This document shows, piece after piece, positions 16,105-23,287 of a DNA stretch of 64,000 nt; position 1 is the stretch's first letter; each line of letters starts with the position of its first letter. The position numbers and the translations under genes were made by a program. Below the pieces are notes generated by a model. That model made no database searches and was not told where the DNA came from. It saw only the letters and a list, made by a program, of their open reading frames with translations. Origin of the DNA: an uncultured Prevotellaceae bacterium (lineage in GTDB: Bacteria > Bacteroidota > Bacteroidia > Bacteroidales > Muribaculaceae); assembly GCA_905207705.1 (NCBI GenBank), contig CAJLMA010000004.1, forward strand, positions 177,448 to 241,447, given 5' to 3'.

Positions 16105-19023
16105 ATGAATATGAAAGGAATTTTCAAGTACTTTGGAACTGTTGCTGTGTTATGTGTTGCGGCAATCATGTCAGGTTGTTCGGGATATAGTTACGAGACT
16201 GTTCCTGGCGACCCTATGGGTACGCGCATTTACACGCTCGACAACGGGTTGAAGGTTTACATGAGCGTAAACAAGGATGAACCGCGCATACAGACGTATA
16301 TAGCCGTGCGTGTGGGAAGCAAGAACGACCCGGCCGAAACAACCGGATTGGCTCACTATTTCGAACATCTCATGTTCAAGGGAACCAATCATTTCGGTAC
16401 TCAGAATTATGAAGCCGAGAAACCTTTGCTCGATCAAATAGAACAACAGTTCGAGGTGTATCGCCAGACAACCGACAGCGTGGAAAGAAAGGAAATATAT
16501 GCCGTAATCGACAGTCTGTCGTATGAGGCATCAAAATATGCCATTCCTAATGAATATGACAAGTTGATGGCTGCAATTGGAGCTACGGGCACAAATGCTT
16601 ATACGAGTACCGACGTAACATGTTATGTGGAAAATATTCCGAGCAACCAAGTGGAGAACTGGGCCATGATCCAAGCCGACCGTTTTAAGAATAATGTGAT
16701 ACGCGGATTCCACACGGAGCTTGAAACAGTTTATGAAGAGAAGAACATGTCGCTCACGAGCGATATAGGAACGGCTGTCGATTCGTTGAATGCGGCATTG
16801 TATCCGCATCATCCTTATGGATTGTGGACTGTGCTTGGCTCGCAAGAGCATTTGAAGAATCCTTCAATTACCAACATAAAGAATTATTACAAGCAATGGT
16901 ATGTCCCTAACAATATGGCTATTTGCATGTCGGGAGATTTTAATCCCGATGAGGCTATTGCCATCATTGACAAGTATTTTGGCGACATGCAACCTAATCC
17001 GGAGTTGCCAAAGCTCGACTTGAAGGAAGAGGCTCCTATTACCACTCCTGTGGTGAAGGAAGTAAAAGGCATGGAAGCCGAGACATTGATGATGGGTTGG
17101 AGATTGCCGGGAGAAGGGACTCTTGCAGCCGACACTATGGAGGTGGTTTCACAATTGCTGAGCAATGGCGTGGCAGGATTGCTTGACATAGACGTGCTGC
17201 AGCCGCAGAAGGTGTTGCAGGTGTATTGCTTCCCGTTGTCTATGGCCGATTATTCGACATTCTTGGTGCATGGCACGCCAAAGGAAGGACAATCACTTGA
17301 CGAAGTGAAAGATATCGTTCTTGCCGAAGTGGCAAAGTTGCGCAATGGTGATTTCGAGGAGAAGATGCTCCAGGCCATATTGAACAATTTCAAGTGGCAA
17401 CAGGAAATAACGCTTGAAAGCAATGGCGGACGTGCCGACATGTTTGTAAGTTCGTTCATAAACGGGTCAAAATGGGAAGATGAGGTGACAAAGCTCGACC
17501 GCATGTCGAAAATCACAAAGGCCGACATCATGAATTTTGCCAACCGCTACCTTAAAGAGGATAATTACGCGATAGTGTACAAGCGTCAAGGCAAGAATCC
17601 TAACATCCTCACCATCGACAAGCCGGAAATTACACCAATAGCCATGAACCGCGACACTGCCAGTGCATTCCTGAAGGAAGTCCAAGCTTCTGTAGTTAAG
17701 CCTATCGAACCTGTATTTCTTGATTTTTCAAAGGACTTGTCGGTTGCTGAATTGAAGCCCGGTATGCAGTTGTTGTACAAGCATAATGAATCAAACGACT
17801 TGTTTGAGCTAATGTACATATTTGACATGGGCACTGCTTCTGACAAATGGCTTTCTACCGCTGTAGACTATTTTGAATTCTTAGGGACATCCGACATGAC
17901 GCCTGAAGAGGTCAAGAAAGAATTCTATCGCCTTGCCTGCAACTTTAACGTCGTGGCAAGCAGCGACCGCTCGTATATATTTTTGTCGGGACTGAATGAA
18001 AATATGCCCGAAGCTGTCGCCCTGATGGATAAGTTGCTTAATGATTGCCAAGTTGATGAAGAGGCTTACAAGAGGCTTGTGGATAATATCTTGAAAGAGA
18101 GAACAGACATCAAGGCCGAGCAGATTGGAAGCATCAATCGTTTAATTGCTTACATGCAATATGGACCGTTCAACCGCTATACCAATATTCCGAGTGAAAA
18201 GGAACTTAAGTCAACTAATCCTCAAAAATTGGTTGACATTTTGCACGGACTTTGCGGTTATAAGCACCGTGTGACATATTACGGACCTATGTCTCAGCAG
18301 GAGTTTACAGCTTTGATAAATGAGGAGCATAAAGTGCCCGAAAGCTTGAAGGATGTACCTGATGAAGACTATGAAGCACAGGAAACTCCTGAAGCTGTCC
18401 TTTACTTCGCTCCATACGAGGCAAATCAAGTGTACATGTTGCAGTATTCCAATGACGGCAAGAAATACGACCCGGCAATTGAAAATGCACGCATGTTGTA
18501 TAATGAGTATTTCAATGGTGGCATGAATTCGATAGTGTTCCAAGAAATGCGCGAAAGCCGAGGGTTGGCCTACATGGCCTCGGCAGGACTTGAAGCTCCC
18601 GGCTACAAGGATGATTCTTATGGATACGTTTCCTTAATAGCCACGCAAAATGACAAAGTCATCGATGCTGTAAATACGTTTAATGACATCATTGAAGACA
18701 TGCCTGAGTCGGAGGCTGCTTTCGATATTGCAAAAAACAGCTTGCTCACTCGCTTGCGCACGCAGCGCATCCTTAAGTCGGATGTGATATGGCAATACAT
18801 AGATGCTCAGGATCACGGGCTGGATGTGGACTCACGCATATCATTGTATGATTATGTTCAGAGTGCTACTTTGGCCGATGTTGTCAAGTTTCAGAACGAA
18901 TGGGTGAAAGGACGAACGTTTGAGTATTGCATCCTTGGCGACAAGAAGAGCATCGACATGCAGGCGTTGAAACAATTCGGAACCGTGCATGAATTGCAAA
19001 CCAAGGACATATTTGGTTATTGA
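16105..19023 (+). CDS. M16-family zinc metallopeptidase lipoprotein
   Basis: 972 residues, consistent with a two-unit (PqqL/pitrilysin-like) M16 protease. A lipoprotein signal ends at Cys25 (AIMSGC). The inverted zinc motif HYFEH is at residues 84-88, with the third ligand likely in ETVYEEKN downstream. A second, non-catalytic M16 half follows (ALMDKLLNDCQVDEEAYKRL...; SRGLAYMASAGLEAPGYKDDSYG). It is predicted to act in the periplasm or on a membrane leaflet, degrading peptides; the exact substrate is unknown. It stands alone, closed by a hairpin shared with the convergent nitroreductase gene. Confidence 0.93.
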   Translation: MNMKGIFKYFGTVAVLCVAAIMSGCSGYSYETVPGDPMGTRIYTLDNGLKVYMSVNKDEPRIQTYIAVRVGSKNDPAETTGLAHYFEHLMFKGTNHFGTQNYEAEKPLLDQIEQQFEVYRQTTDSVERKEIYAVIDSLSYEASKYAIPNEYDKLMAAIGATGTNAYTSTDVTCYVENIPSNQVENWAMIQADRFKNNVIRGFHTELETVYEEKNMSLTSDIGTAVDSLNAALYPHHPYGLWTVLGSQEHLKNPSITNIKNYYKQWYVPNNMAICMSGDFNPDEAIAIIDKYFGDMQPNPELPKLDLKEEAPITTPVVKEVKGMEAETLMMGWRLPGEGTLAADTMEVVSQLLSNGVAGLLDIDVLQPQKVLQVYCFPLSMADYSTFLVHGTPKEGQSLDEVKDIVLAEVAKLRNGDFEEKMLQAILNNFKWQQEITLESNGGRADMFVSSFINGSKWEDEVTKLDRMSKITKADIMNFANRYLKEDNYAIVYKRQGKNPNILTIDKPEITPIAMNRDTASAFLKEVQASVVKPIEPVFLDFSKDLSVAELKPGMQLLYKHNESNDLFELMYIFDMGTASDKWLSTAVDYFEFLGTSDMTPEEVKKEFYRLACNFNVVASSDRSYIFLSGLNENMPEAVALMDKLLNDCQVDEEAYKRLVDNILKERTDIKAEQIGSINRLIAYMQYGPFNRYTNIPSEKELKSTNPQKLVDILHGLCGYKHRVTYYGPMSQQEFTALINEEHKVPESLKDVPDEDYEAQETPEAVLYFAPYEANQVYMLQYSNDGKKYDPAIENARMLYNEYFNGGMNSIVFQEMRESRGLAYMASAGLEAPGYKDDSYGYVSLIATQNDKVIDAVNTFNDIIEDMPESEAAFDIAKNSLLTRLRTQRILKSDVIWQYIDAQDHGLDVDSRISLYDYVQSATLADVVKFQNEWVKGRTFEYCILGDKKSIDMQALKQFGTVHELQTKDIFGY

Positions 19024-19056
19024 TGTAACGCCGGTTGAGGCGTGGTAAAATTAAAT

Positions 19057-19100
19057 AACGGGTGCCGCCGGAGTTCCGGTCGACACCCGTTCCTATTTTT
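19057..19100 (+). terminator. Terminator after the M16 protease gene
   Basis: AACGGGTG...CACCCGTT arms form a ~15-bp stem with two mismatches and a short loop (19057-19091), followed by TATTTTT. It lies between convergent genes and could serve both. Confidence 0.75.
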
Positions 19101-19127
19101 GCCTGTATGTAGTGATGTGTCTTGGAA

Positions 19128-19655
19128 TCAGATGTAATGGACGTAATCGGGCTTGCGTGGCTTTTGCACCGTTTGGGAGTCGCTTGCGGGGTAGCCTATG
19201 ATGCAGTTGCCAATTCCTTCGTAATCGCCTTCTATGCCCCATTCTTTAAGCATCGCTTTTCCCTCGGCCGAGTCGAATATCTCTTTTGCACGATGTATCC
19301 AGCATCCTGCCAGCCCGACGGCATGGGTGGCATTGAGCAGGTTGCCCATGACGAGCGAGCCGTCATATATGTAGGTTGGGAATCTGCGGTCGGCAAGCAC
19401 TATGAGTACCACGGGTGCGCCATAGAATGGATCGGAGTTGACTCCCATGATTTCGGCATTCATTCGCGACAGCTTGTCACGCGTGGCCTTGTCGGTGATG
19501 GCTATTATTATGGGTGATTGCATACCACGTCCGGTGGGGGCATAGGTCCCTGCCTCGATTATGCGGTCGAGCAATTCTTTTTCGGGCATTTTATCGGGAA
19601 TGTAGGCACGCACGCTTCGACGTGTTTTCAAGTCTTCAAGTGTTGTATTGCTCAT
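19128..19655 (-). CDS. Nitroreductase-family FMN oxidoreductase
   Basis: 175 residues, the compact nitroreductase form. The N-terminal KTRRSVRAYIPDKMPEKELLDRIIEAGTYAPTGRGMQSP is the FMN-binding signature. The C-terminal AVGLAGCWIHRAKEIFD and GIGNCIIGYP segments complete the fold. Members reduce quinones, flavins or nitro compounds with NAD(P)H in the cytoplasm; the physiological substrate is not evident. A well-formed promoter lies just upstream. Confidence 0.9.
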   Translation of the reverse strand: MSNTTLEDLKTRRSVRAYIPDKMPEKELLDRIIEAGTYAPTGRGMQSPIIIAITDKATRDKLSRMNAEIMGVNSDPFYGAPVVLIVLADRRFPTYIYDGSLVMGNLLNATHAVGLAGCWIHRAKEIFDSAEGKAMLKEWGIEGDYEGIGNCIIGYPASDSQTVQKPRKPDYVHYI

Positions 19656-19680
19656 ATCTTTAAAAAGTTAAAGTCATGCG

Positions 19681-19711
19681 CAAATATATAACTTGTGTAT
19701 GGCATTTGCAA
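19681..19711 (-). promoter_or_regulatory. Bacteroidetes-type promoter of the nitroreductase gene
   Basis: Minus-strand TATATTTG (-7 box, 19681-19688) and TTG (-33, 19709-19711) separated by 20 bases, 25 bases upstream of the ATG. Confidence 0.65.
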
Positions 19712-19782
19712 TAGATGCCTTGCCCGTGTGCTATAGTGATGGCAATGAGGTCCCCCAAAGTCGATGGGGACTGTGTAGTGTG

Positions 19783-20700
19783 TCAGGAAATGTTTCCTTT
19801 AAGCCAATTGAATGCTTTCTCGCGAATTGAGTCGGATTCGCACAGCAGCTTGACAAATTCTTTTGCCGAACATTTGCGGTAACTGTCTTTTAGGACATGC
19901 ACGCATCCTTCCATCTCGGTGCCTGGTGCGTCGAGGTGTATTGCGACAAGATCGGACTCGCCGTAAATGGTTGCTTCGGAAAGTATTGTGGCAAGGTTGC
20001 TTTCCTTAACAATCTTGAGCAGGATGTTCACTTCATTAAGCTCGATGGGGCAGTTGTAGCTGTATTCTTTTCCTGCGGTGATTATGTCAAATTGGTTGCG
20101 TGCCTGTAACCCTTTCCCAGGAAGGGCGAGCTTGTATTGCTGCAAGGAAGCAAGGTCGATGCTGCTGCGTCGGGCGAGTTCGTGCCTTTTGTTGACAACG
20201 ACCACGAGGTGGTTGTCGAAGAGGATGTGCGACTCGATGCGGCTGTAAGTCTGAGTGGGGCGGAACGACAGCACGAAATCGACTTCGCGCTTTTCGAGCA
20301 TCCCCATCAGCTCCTCCATTGTCTTGTTGTAGATGTTGAGTTTCACCTCAGGGTACCGTTTCATGAACGTGAGCAAAGTCTCATTCAATGTAGGGCTGAA
20401 AGTGTAAGTCACGCCGATGTTCAATGTACCGACCATCAAGTTACGGATGTCACGAATGTGTTCTACACAAGATTCGGCAGAATGTAATGTTGATTTTGCG
20501 TAGGGAAGCAGTTCGGCTCCTATTTCGGTGATTGTTACTCCGTGGCTGTTGCGTTGGAACAGTTGGGCCCCCAACTCGGCTTCGAGCTGTTTGATTTGTT
20601 GTGACAGCGTGCTTTGAGTTATGAACAATGATTTTGCCGCTTCCGAAAAATTAAGCAGTTCGGCAGTCTTTACGAAATATTTGAGTTGTCGAAGTTCCAT
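19783..20700 (-). CDS. LysR-family transcriptional regulator
   Basis: 305 residues starting at MELRQLKYFVKTAELLNFSEAAKSLF. An 11-codon upstream extension is open but the LysR family begins exactly at this Met. The N-terminal winged helix-turn-helix (SEAAKSLFITQSTLSQQIKQLEAELGAQLFQRNSHGVTIT) is followed by a periplasmic-binding-protein-like effector domain (GTLNIGVTYTFSPTLNETLLTFMKRYPEVKLNIY). It resembles the CynR/OxyR-like branch with short N-terminus. Effector and regulon unknown. A minus-strand TATCTTTG -7 box (20709-20716) is only nine bases from the start, so the leader is very short or this box belongs to another transcript. Confidence 0.9.
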   Translation of the reverse strand: MELRQLKYFVKTAELLNFSEAAKSLFITQSTLSQQIKQLEAELGAQLFQRNSHGVTITEIGAELLPYAKSTLHSAESCVEHIRDIRNLMVGTLNIGVTYTFSPTLNETLLTFMKRYPEVKLNIYNKTMEELMGMLEKREVDFVLSFRPTQTYSRIESHILFDNHLVVVVNKRHELARRSSIDLASLQQYKLALPGKGLQARNQFDIITAGKEYSYNCPIELNEVNILLKIVKESNLATILSEATIYGESDLVAIHLDAPGTEMEGCVHVLKDSYRKCSAKEFVKLLCESDSIREKAFNWLKGNIS

Positions 20701-20735
20701 TTCGGGTGCAAAGATAACGAAAGTCGAGTGCAATG

Positions 20736-20921
20736 GGAAAAATAAGCAAGCTCATTTTTTACACTGCGCGAGACGCATCCTATCTTATGGAAAGATAGTG
20801 CAAGGTGAATGCAGAGGCAAGCAAAAAACAACGTTTCTGTGATTGGCCATGCTGAATCGCTCTAATGTAAAGATAGTGTAAGCCGGGCGGAATGTGAAAA
20901 AATGAGCTTGTTTATTTTTTC
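20736..20921. repeat. Long near-perfect inverted repeat with internal direct repeats, LysR/ThrE intergenic region
   Basis: Arms 20736-20764 and 20894-20921 are inverted copies (about 28 bp, identical core CAAGCTCATTTTTT, one indel and one or two mismatches), separated by 129 bp. Inside lie two direct copies of AAAGATAGTG(C/T)AAG at 20791 and 20869, which on the minus strand read as TATCTTT-type promoter boxes. No open frame is credible here. It may be a MITE-like element or a regulator-binding region upstream of the LysR gene. This accounts for most of the gene-free stretch 20701-20988. Confidence 0.6.
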
Positions 20922-20988
20922 ATTAGTTAAGATACGCGCGATGTCGGTGGCAACCTGCTTGGGTGGCCGGAATACACGATAACGGTGG

Positions 20989-21489
20989 TTAATCATTACG
21001 GTCGGTATCGCGGGTTGCACTGAAAGATATACGCTTGAATATGAATATGGGGAGGGTAACGCCTATTACCATGCCTGTTATGACAAATACGCACGTCAAG
21101 CCGTTGAACCACATGAGGTAGGAATAATGGTTGAATGTGCTTTCGACCGTCGATGACAGGCACATCACGAGTCCTTGCACTGCACGGTAGGCGTACATTC
21201 CGGGAATCATTGGCAGCAAGGCCGGATAGGAGAATGTCTCGGGCGGACATTTGGCACGAGGGGCAAAAATCACGGCAAGAGAGCCGATGATGATCGCTGC
21301 CAATGAACTTGCGACTATGATATGAACGTCGAGTTCGCCCATTAGTAGGAACCTTATGCAATGGCCGATGGCGGCAAGCAGGGCGCAGTAGCGCATGGCC
21401 GACGGCGGCGTGTTGCTGATGCTGGCAAATCCGATTGCAGCGATTGCCGAGAAGATGATGTCTTGTATTATGTTTATTAACAAATCCAT
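20989..21489 (-). CDS. ThrE-type threonine/serine exporter, small subunit (DUF3815-like)
   Basis: 166 residues with about five membrane helices. The pattern FSAIAAIGFASISNTPPSAMRYCALLAAIGHCIRF and PALLPMIPGMYAYRAVQGL is that of the C-terminal half of ThrE exporters, encoded separately here. The complementary N-terminal half is the next gene upstream, 35 bases away. ThrE-family proteins export threonine or serine across the inner membrane; the substrate is inferred from family only. Confidence 0.85.
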   Translation of the reverse strand: MDLLINIIQDIIFSAIAAIGFASISNTPPSAMRYCALLAAIGHCIRFLLMGELDVHIIVASSLAAIIIGSLAVIFAPRAKCPPETFSYPALLPMIPGMYAYRAVQGLVMCLSSTVESTFNHYSYLMWFNGLTCVFVITGMVIGVTLPIFIFKRISFSATRDTDRND

Positions 21490-21524
21490 GCTTAGTCAAT
21501 TATGCTAATGTGTGTCTATTCCAA

Positions 21525-22334
21525 TTAAAACCATTGCATCTGCATCAAGTACATTCCTCCACACAGTCCGAGCGATAAGCATACTGTCAATATTACGGCC
21601 TGCATGAAGCGACTGAATGAACTTAGGTAGTGATGGGCAAGGAGATCGCTGACGGAGTTGATGTACGGGATTCCCGGGACAAGGTAAAGCACGCTTGTGC
21701 CAAGGGCTATGTCGGGAGTTCCAGTCAAATCGAAAACATACCCTGCCGCCCCTATTACCGAGGCTACAAATGCCGAAGCGATTGTCGTGATTCGTATGTC
21801 GATTTTATCTTCAATAAAAATCTGTTTTAGCAAGAATCCTATAAGAGTGGCGCAGAACACGATCCCGACGGCATAAAAGTCGCCGCCGAACAGTCGACAA
21901 AAGGATGCGTTGGCGGCTGATGCAAGCAGTAGTACAATCCACTTGTTGAGGGGCTTGTCGAGCATTATCCTATCGTATAGTCGTACAGCCTTTTCGCATG
22001 GAATCTTTTTCTCCGCAATGTCCCAGCTTAATTTGCTCAACTTTATGTTGCGGCTGAAGTCGATGCTTCCACCTATGGGCTTTACAGTGCAGTTGTAGGA
22101 ATGCGTGTGCTGCAAGTCCCATACGGTCAATATTATGTGGGCCGGGAGGACGGTCATTTCCACGTCGGTGTCAAAGGCTTGCGCGATGCGGCCGACGTTT
22201 TTTCTTATGCGTATGCATGTTGCGCCGCATCCGAGCAGCGTGGCTGCATAGGTTGAAATGAATTGGCATTTCTGCTTTAGTATGTCGTGCGTGTTCTCAA
22301 TGCGTGATTCGCAAATGTTTTCAGCAGTCATCAT
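21525..22334 (-). CDS. ThrE-type threonine/serine exporter, large subunit (DUF1212-like)
   Basis: 269 residues. The soluble N-terminal ~120 residues (LLGCGATCIRIRKNVGRIAQAFDTDVEMTVLPAHIILT) are the ThrE hydrolase-like region. Helices follow, with the family signature LGTSVLYLVPGIPYINSVSDLLAHHY. It pairs with the downstream DUF3815-like gene to make a split exporter. Its start codon lies inside the end of a 55-codon upstream gene (14-base overlap), implying translational coupling. Confidence 0.88.
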   Translation of the reverse strand: MMTAENICESRIENTHDILKQKCQFISTYAATLLGCGATCIRIRKNVGRIAQAFDTDVEMTVLPAHIILTVWDLQHTHSYNCTVKPIGGSIDFSRNIKLSKLSWDIAEKKIPCEKAVRLYDRIMLDKPLNKWIVLLLASAANASFCRLFGGDFYAVGIVFCATLIGFLLKQIFIEDKIDIRITTIASAFVASVIGAAGYVFDLTGTPDIALGTSVLYLVPGIPYINSVSDLLAHHYLSSFSRFMQAVILTVCLSLGLCGGMYLMQMQWF

Positions 22335-22488
22335 CGTCCAAGTCGCTTGTTAAATCATCATTCAAACTTATTTCAATTGGCTTGAAATGGTTGTAATTCT
22401 TGTTGAACTTGTAGATGCAACGAAATATCATTCCCAATAAAACAATCCCTATGATGCTCCACCATATCAGAGCAATGTGGCTATCCAT
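22321..22488 (-). CDS. Small single-span membrane protein coupled to the ThrE exporter
   Basis: 55 residues (MDSHIALIWW... to a tail ending DLDDDDC). One hydrophobic helix at about residues 6-24 is followed by a basic stretch and then an acidic tail, so the C-terminus is probably cytoplasmic. It overlaps the ThrE large-subunit start by 14 bases and is the first gene of that operon. I do not recognise the family; an accessory or regulatory peptide of the exporter is an inference from coupling. A minus-strand TAATTTTG -7-like box lies at 22534-22541. Confidence 0.6.
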   Translation of the reverse strand: MDSHIALIWWSIIGIVLLGMIFRCIYKFNKNYNHFKPIEISLNDDLTSDLDDDDC

Positions 22489-22844
22489 AATTACATGAAT
22501 TAAAGTTATAAATTCCCTTGATTTTTACTGATGCAAAATTATGTATGAAATAAAATAACGTAAAACGATTGTTAAGGAATCTATCAATAGCAATATTCGA
22601 TAGTGGCGATTTTTGCCGAGTTTGCCGAATTTGCTTGTTTAAATTGTGAAGTTATTGAAATATAGTGGTTTAGTGTTTGGATGTAGGATTGATATAATTG
22701 TGAACTGGCATTCAAGAATCGCAAATGAGGTAAAAAAGGCCATCGGTAAAACCGATAGCCATTATAGGTTAAACAAAAAAATGTGATAATTATTTTCTCA
22801 ATCAAAATCCACGTCCCCACGGCCGCATTCCATTTTTTTGCAAT
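22489..22844. other. Intergenic region between the ThrE operon and the tubulin-actin operon
   Basis: This stretch holds the ThrE-side promoter-like box and, at its right end, the terminator of the large leftward operon. A 78-codon open frame (22584-22820, minus) runs straight through that terminator and has no family resemblance, so I do not call it a gene. Confidence 0.6.
22732..22760 (-). terminator. Terminator of the tubulin-actin operon
   Basis: GGCCATCGGT and ACCGATAGCC form a 10-bp stem (one mismatch) with a three-base loop, followed on the minus strand by TTTTTT. It lies 85 bases past the last operon gene. Confidence 0.85.
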
Positions 22845-23090
22845 TTAATCTTGTCGGTTGTGCGTCTTTTTCTCCATTTTTTTGTAAATGTAAGGAATTT
22901 CTTCGGAGGTGGGTGAGATGTCATTATTGTTGAGATTGTTTTGTCCTGTCGATATGAGCAGGTTCAGTGTGTAGGTCGAAACTTTTATTTTCCTGAATCT
23001 TTTCACGAAGCCGGGATAATCTTCTTTCAATGTCCCGGCATTGATTGATTTTATTATTGAGCGGTGCAGTGCTTCCAGCGTAGGTTCCAT
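22845..23090 (-). CDS. Small soluble protein, last gene of the tubulin-actin operon
   Basis: 81 residues, charged, no signal or membrane segment. The pattern EALHRSIIKSINAGTLKEDYPGFVKRFRKIKVSTYTLNLLI suggests a short all-helical protein. It begins nine bases after the preceding 57-codon gene and is followed by the operon terminator, so it is very likely co-transcribed with the system. No family recognised. Confidence 0.6.
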   Translation of the reverse strand: MEPTLEALHRSIIKSINAGTLKEDYPGFVKRFRKIKVSTYTLNLLISTGQNNLNNNDISPTSEEIPYIYKKMEKKTHNRQD

Positions 23091-23099
23091 GTTGTGAAA

Positions 23100-23273
23100 T
23101 CAGATTAAAGACATGACAATATTTACAGCTCCGACAATTACCAGTATTACGCCGATAATGTTGAATATGAGTTGAACAAATGAGCGTGCGCCTGAGGATC
23201 CGAATTCAATCCATCCGGGGACAACCTTCCACAGGAAAAGTCCTATTACTAATTTAATTATTCCTCCTATCAT
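23100..23273 (-). CDS. Small two-helix membrane protein of the tubulin-actin operon
   Basis: 57 residues: MIGGIIKLVIGLFLWKVVPGW, a short polar segment (EFGSSGARS), then a second hydrophobic helix (LIFNIIGVILVIVGAVNIV). Two closely spaced helices with a polar hairpin predict both termini on the same side. It starts 14 bases after the FGE-like gene and ends nine bases before the next, which supports it as a real gene. Function unknown; it resembles small assembly or pore-type subunits only in size and topology. Confidence 0.65.
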   Translation of the reverse strand: MIGGIIKLVIGLFLWKVVPGWIEFGSSGARSFVQLIFNIIGVILVIVGAVNIVMSLI

Positions 23274-23287
23274 AATTAGTTTTGTGT

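Noticed and set aside
19750..19771. GTCCCC/GGGGAC hairpin after the LysR gene as a terminator
   Set aside because: Short stem and no T-run on the minus strand; insufficient to annotate.
22584..22820. 78-codon open frame on the minus strand
   Set aside because: It contains the operon terminator hairpin and has no family-like pattern or spacing.
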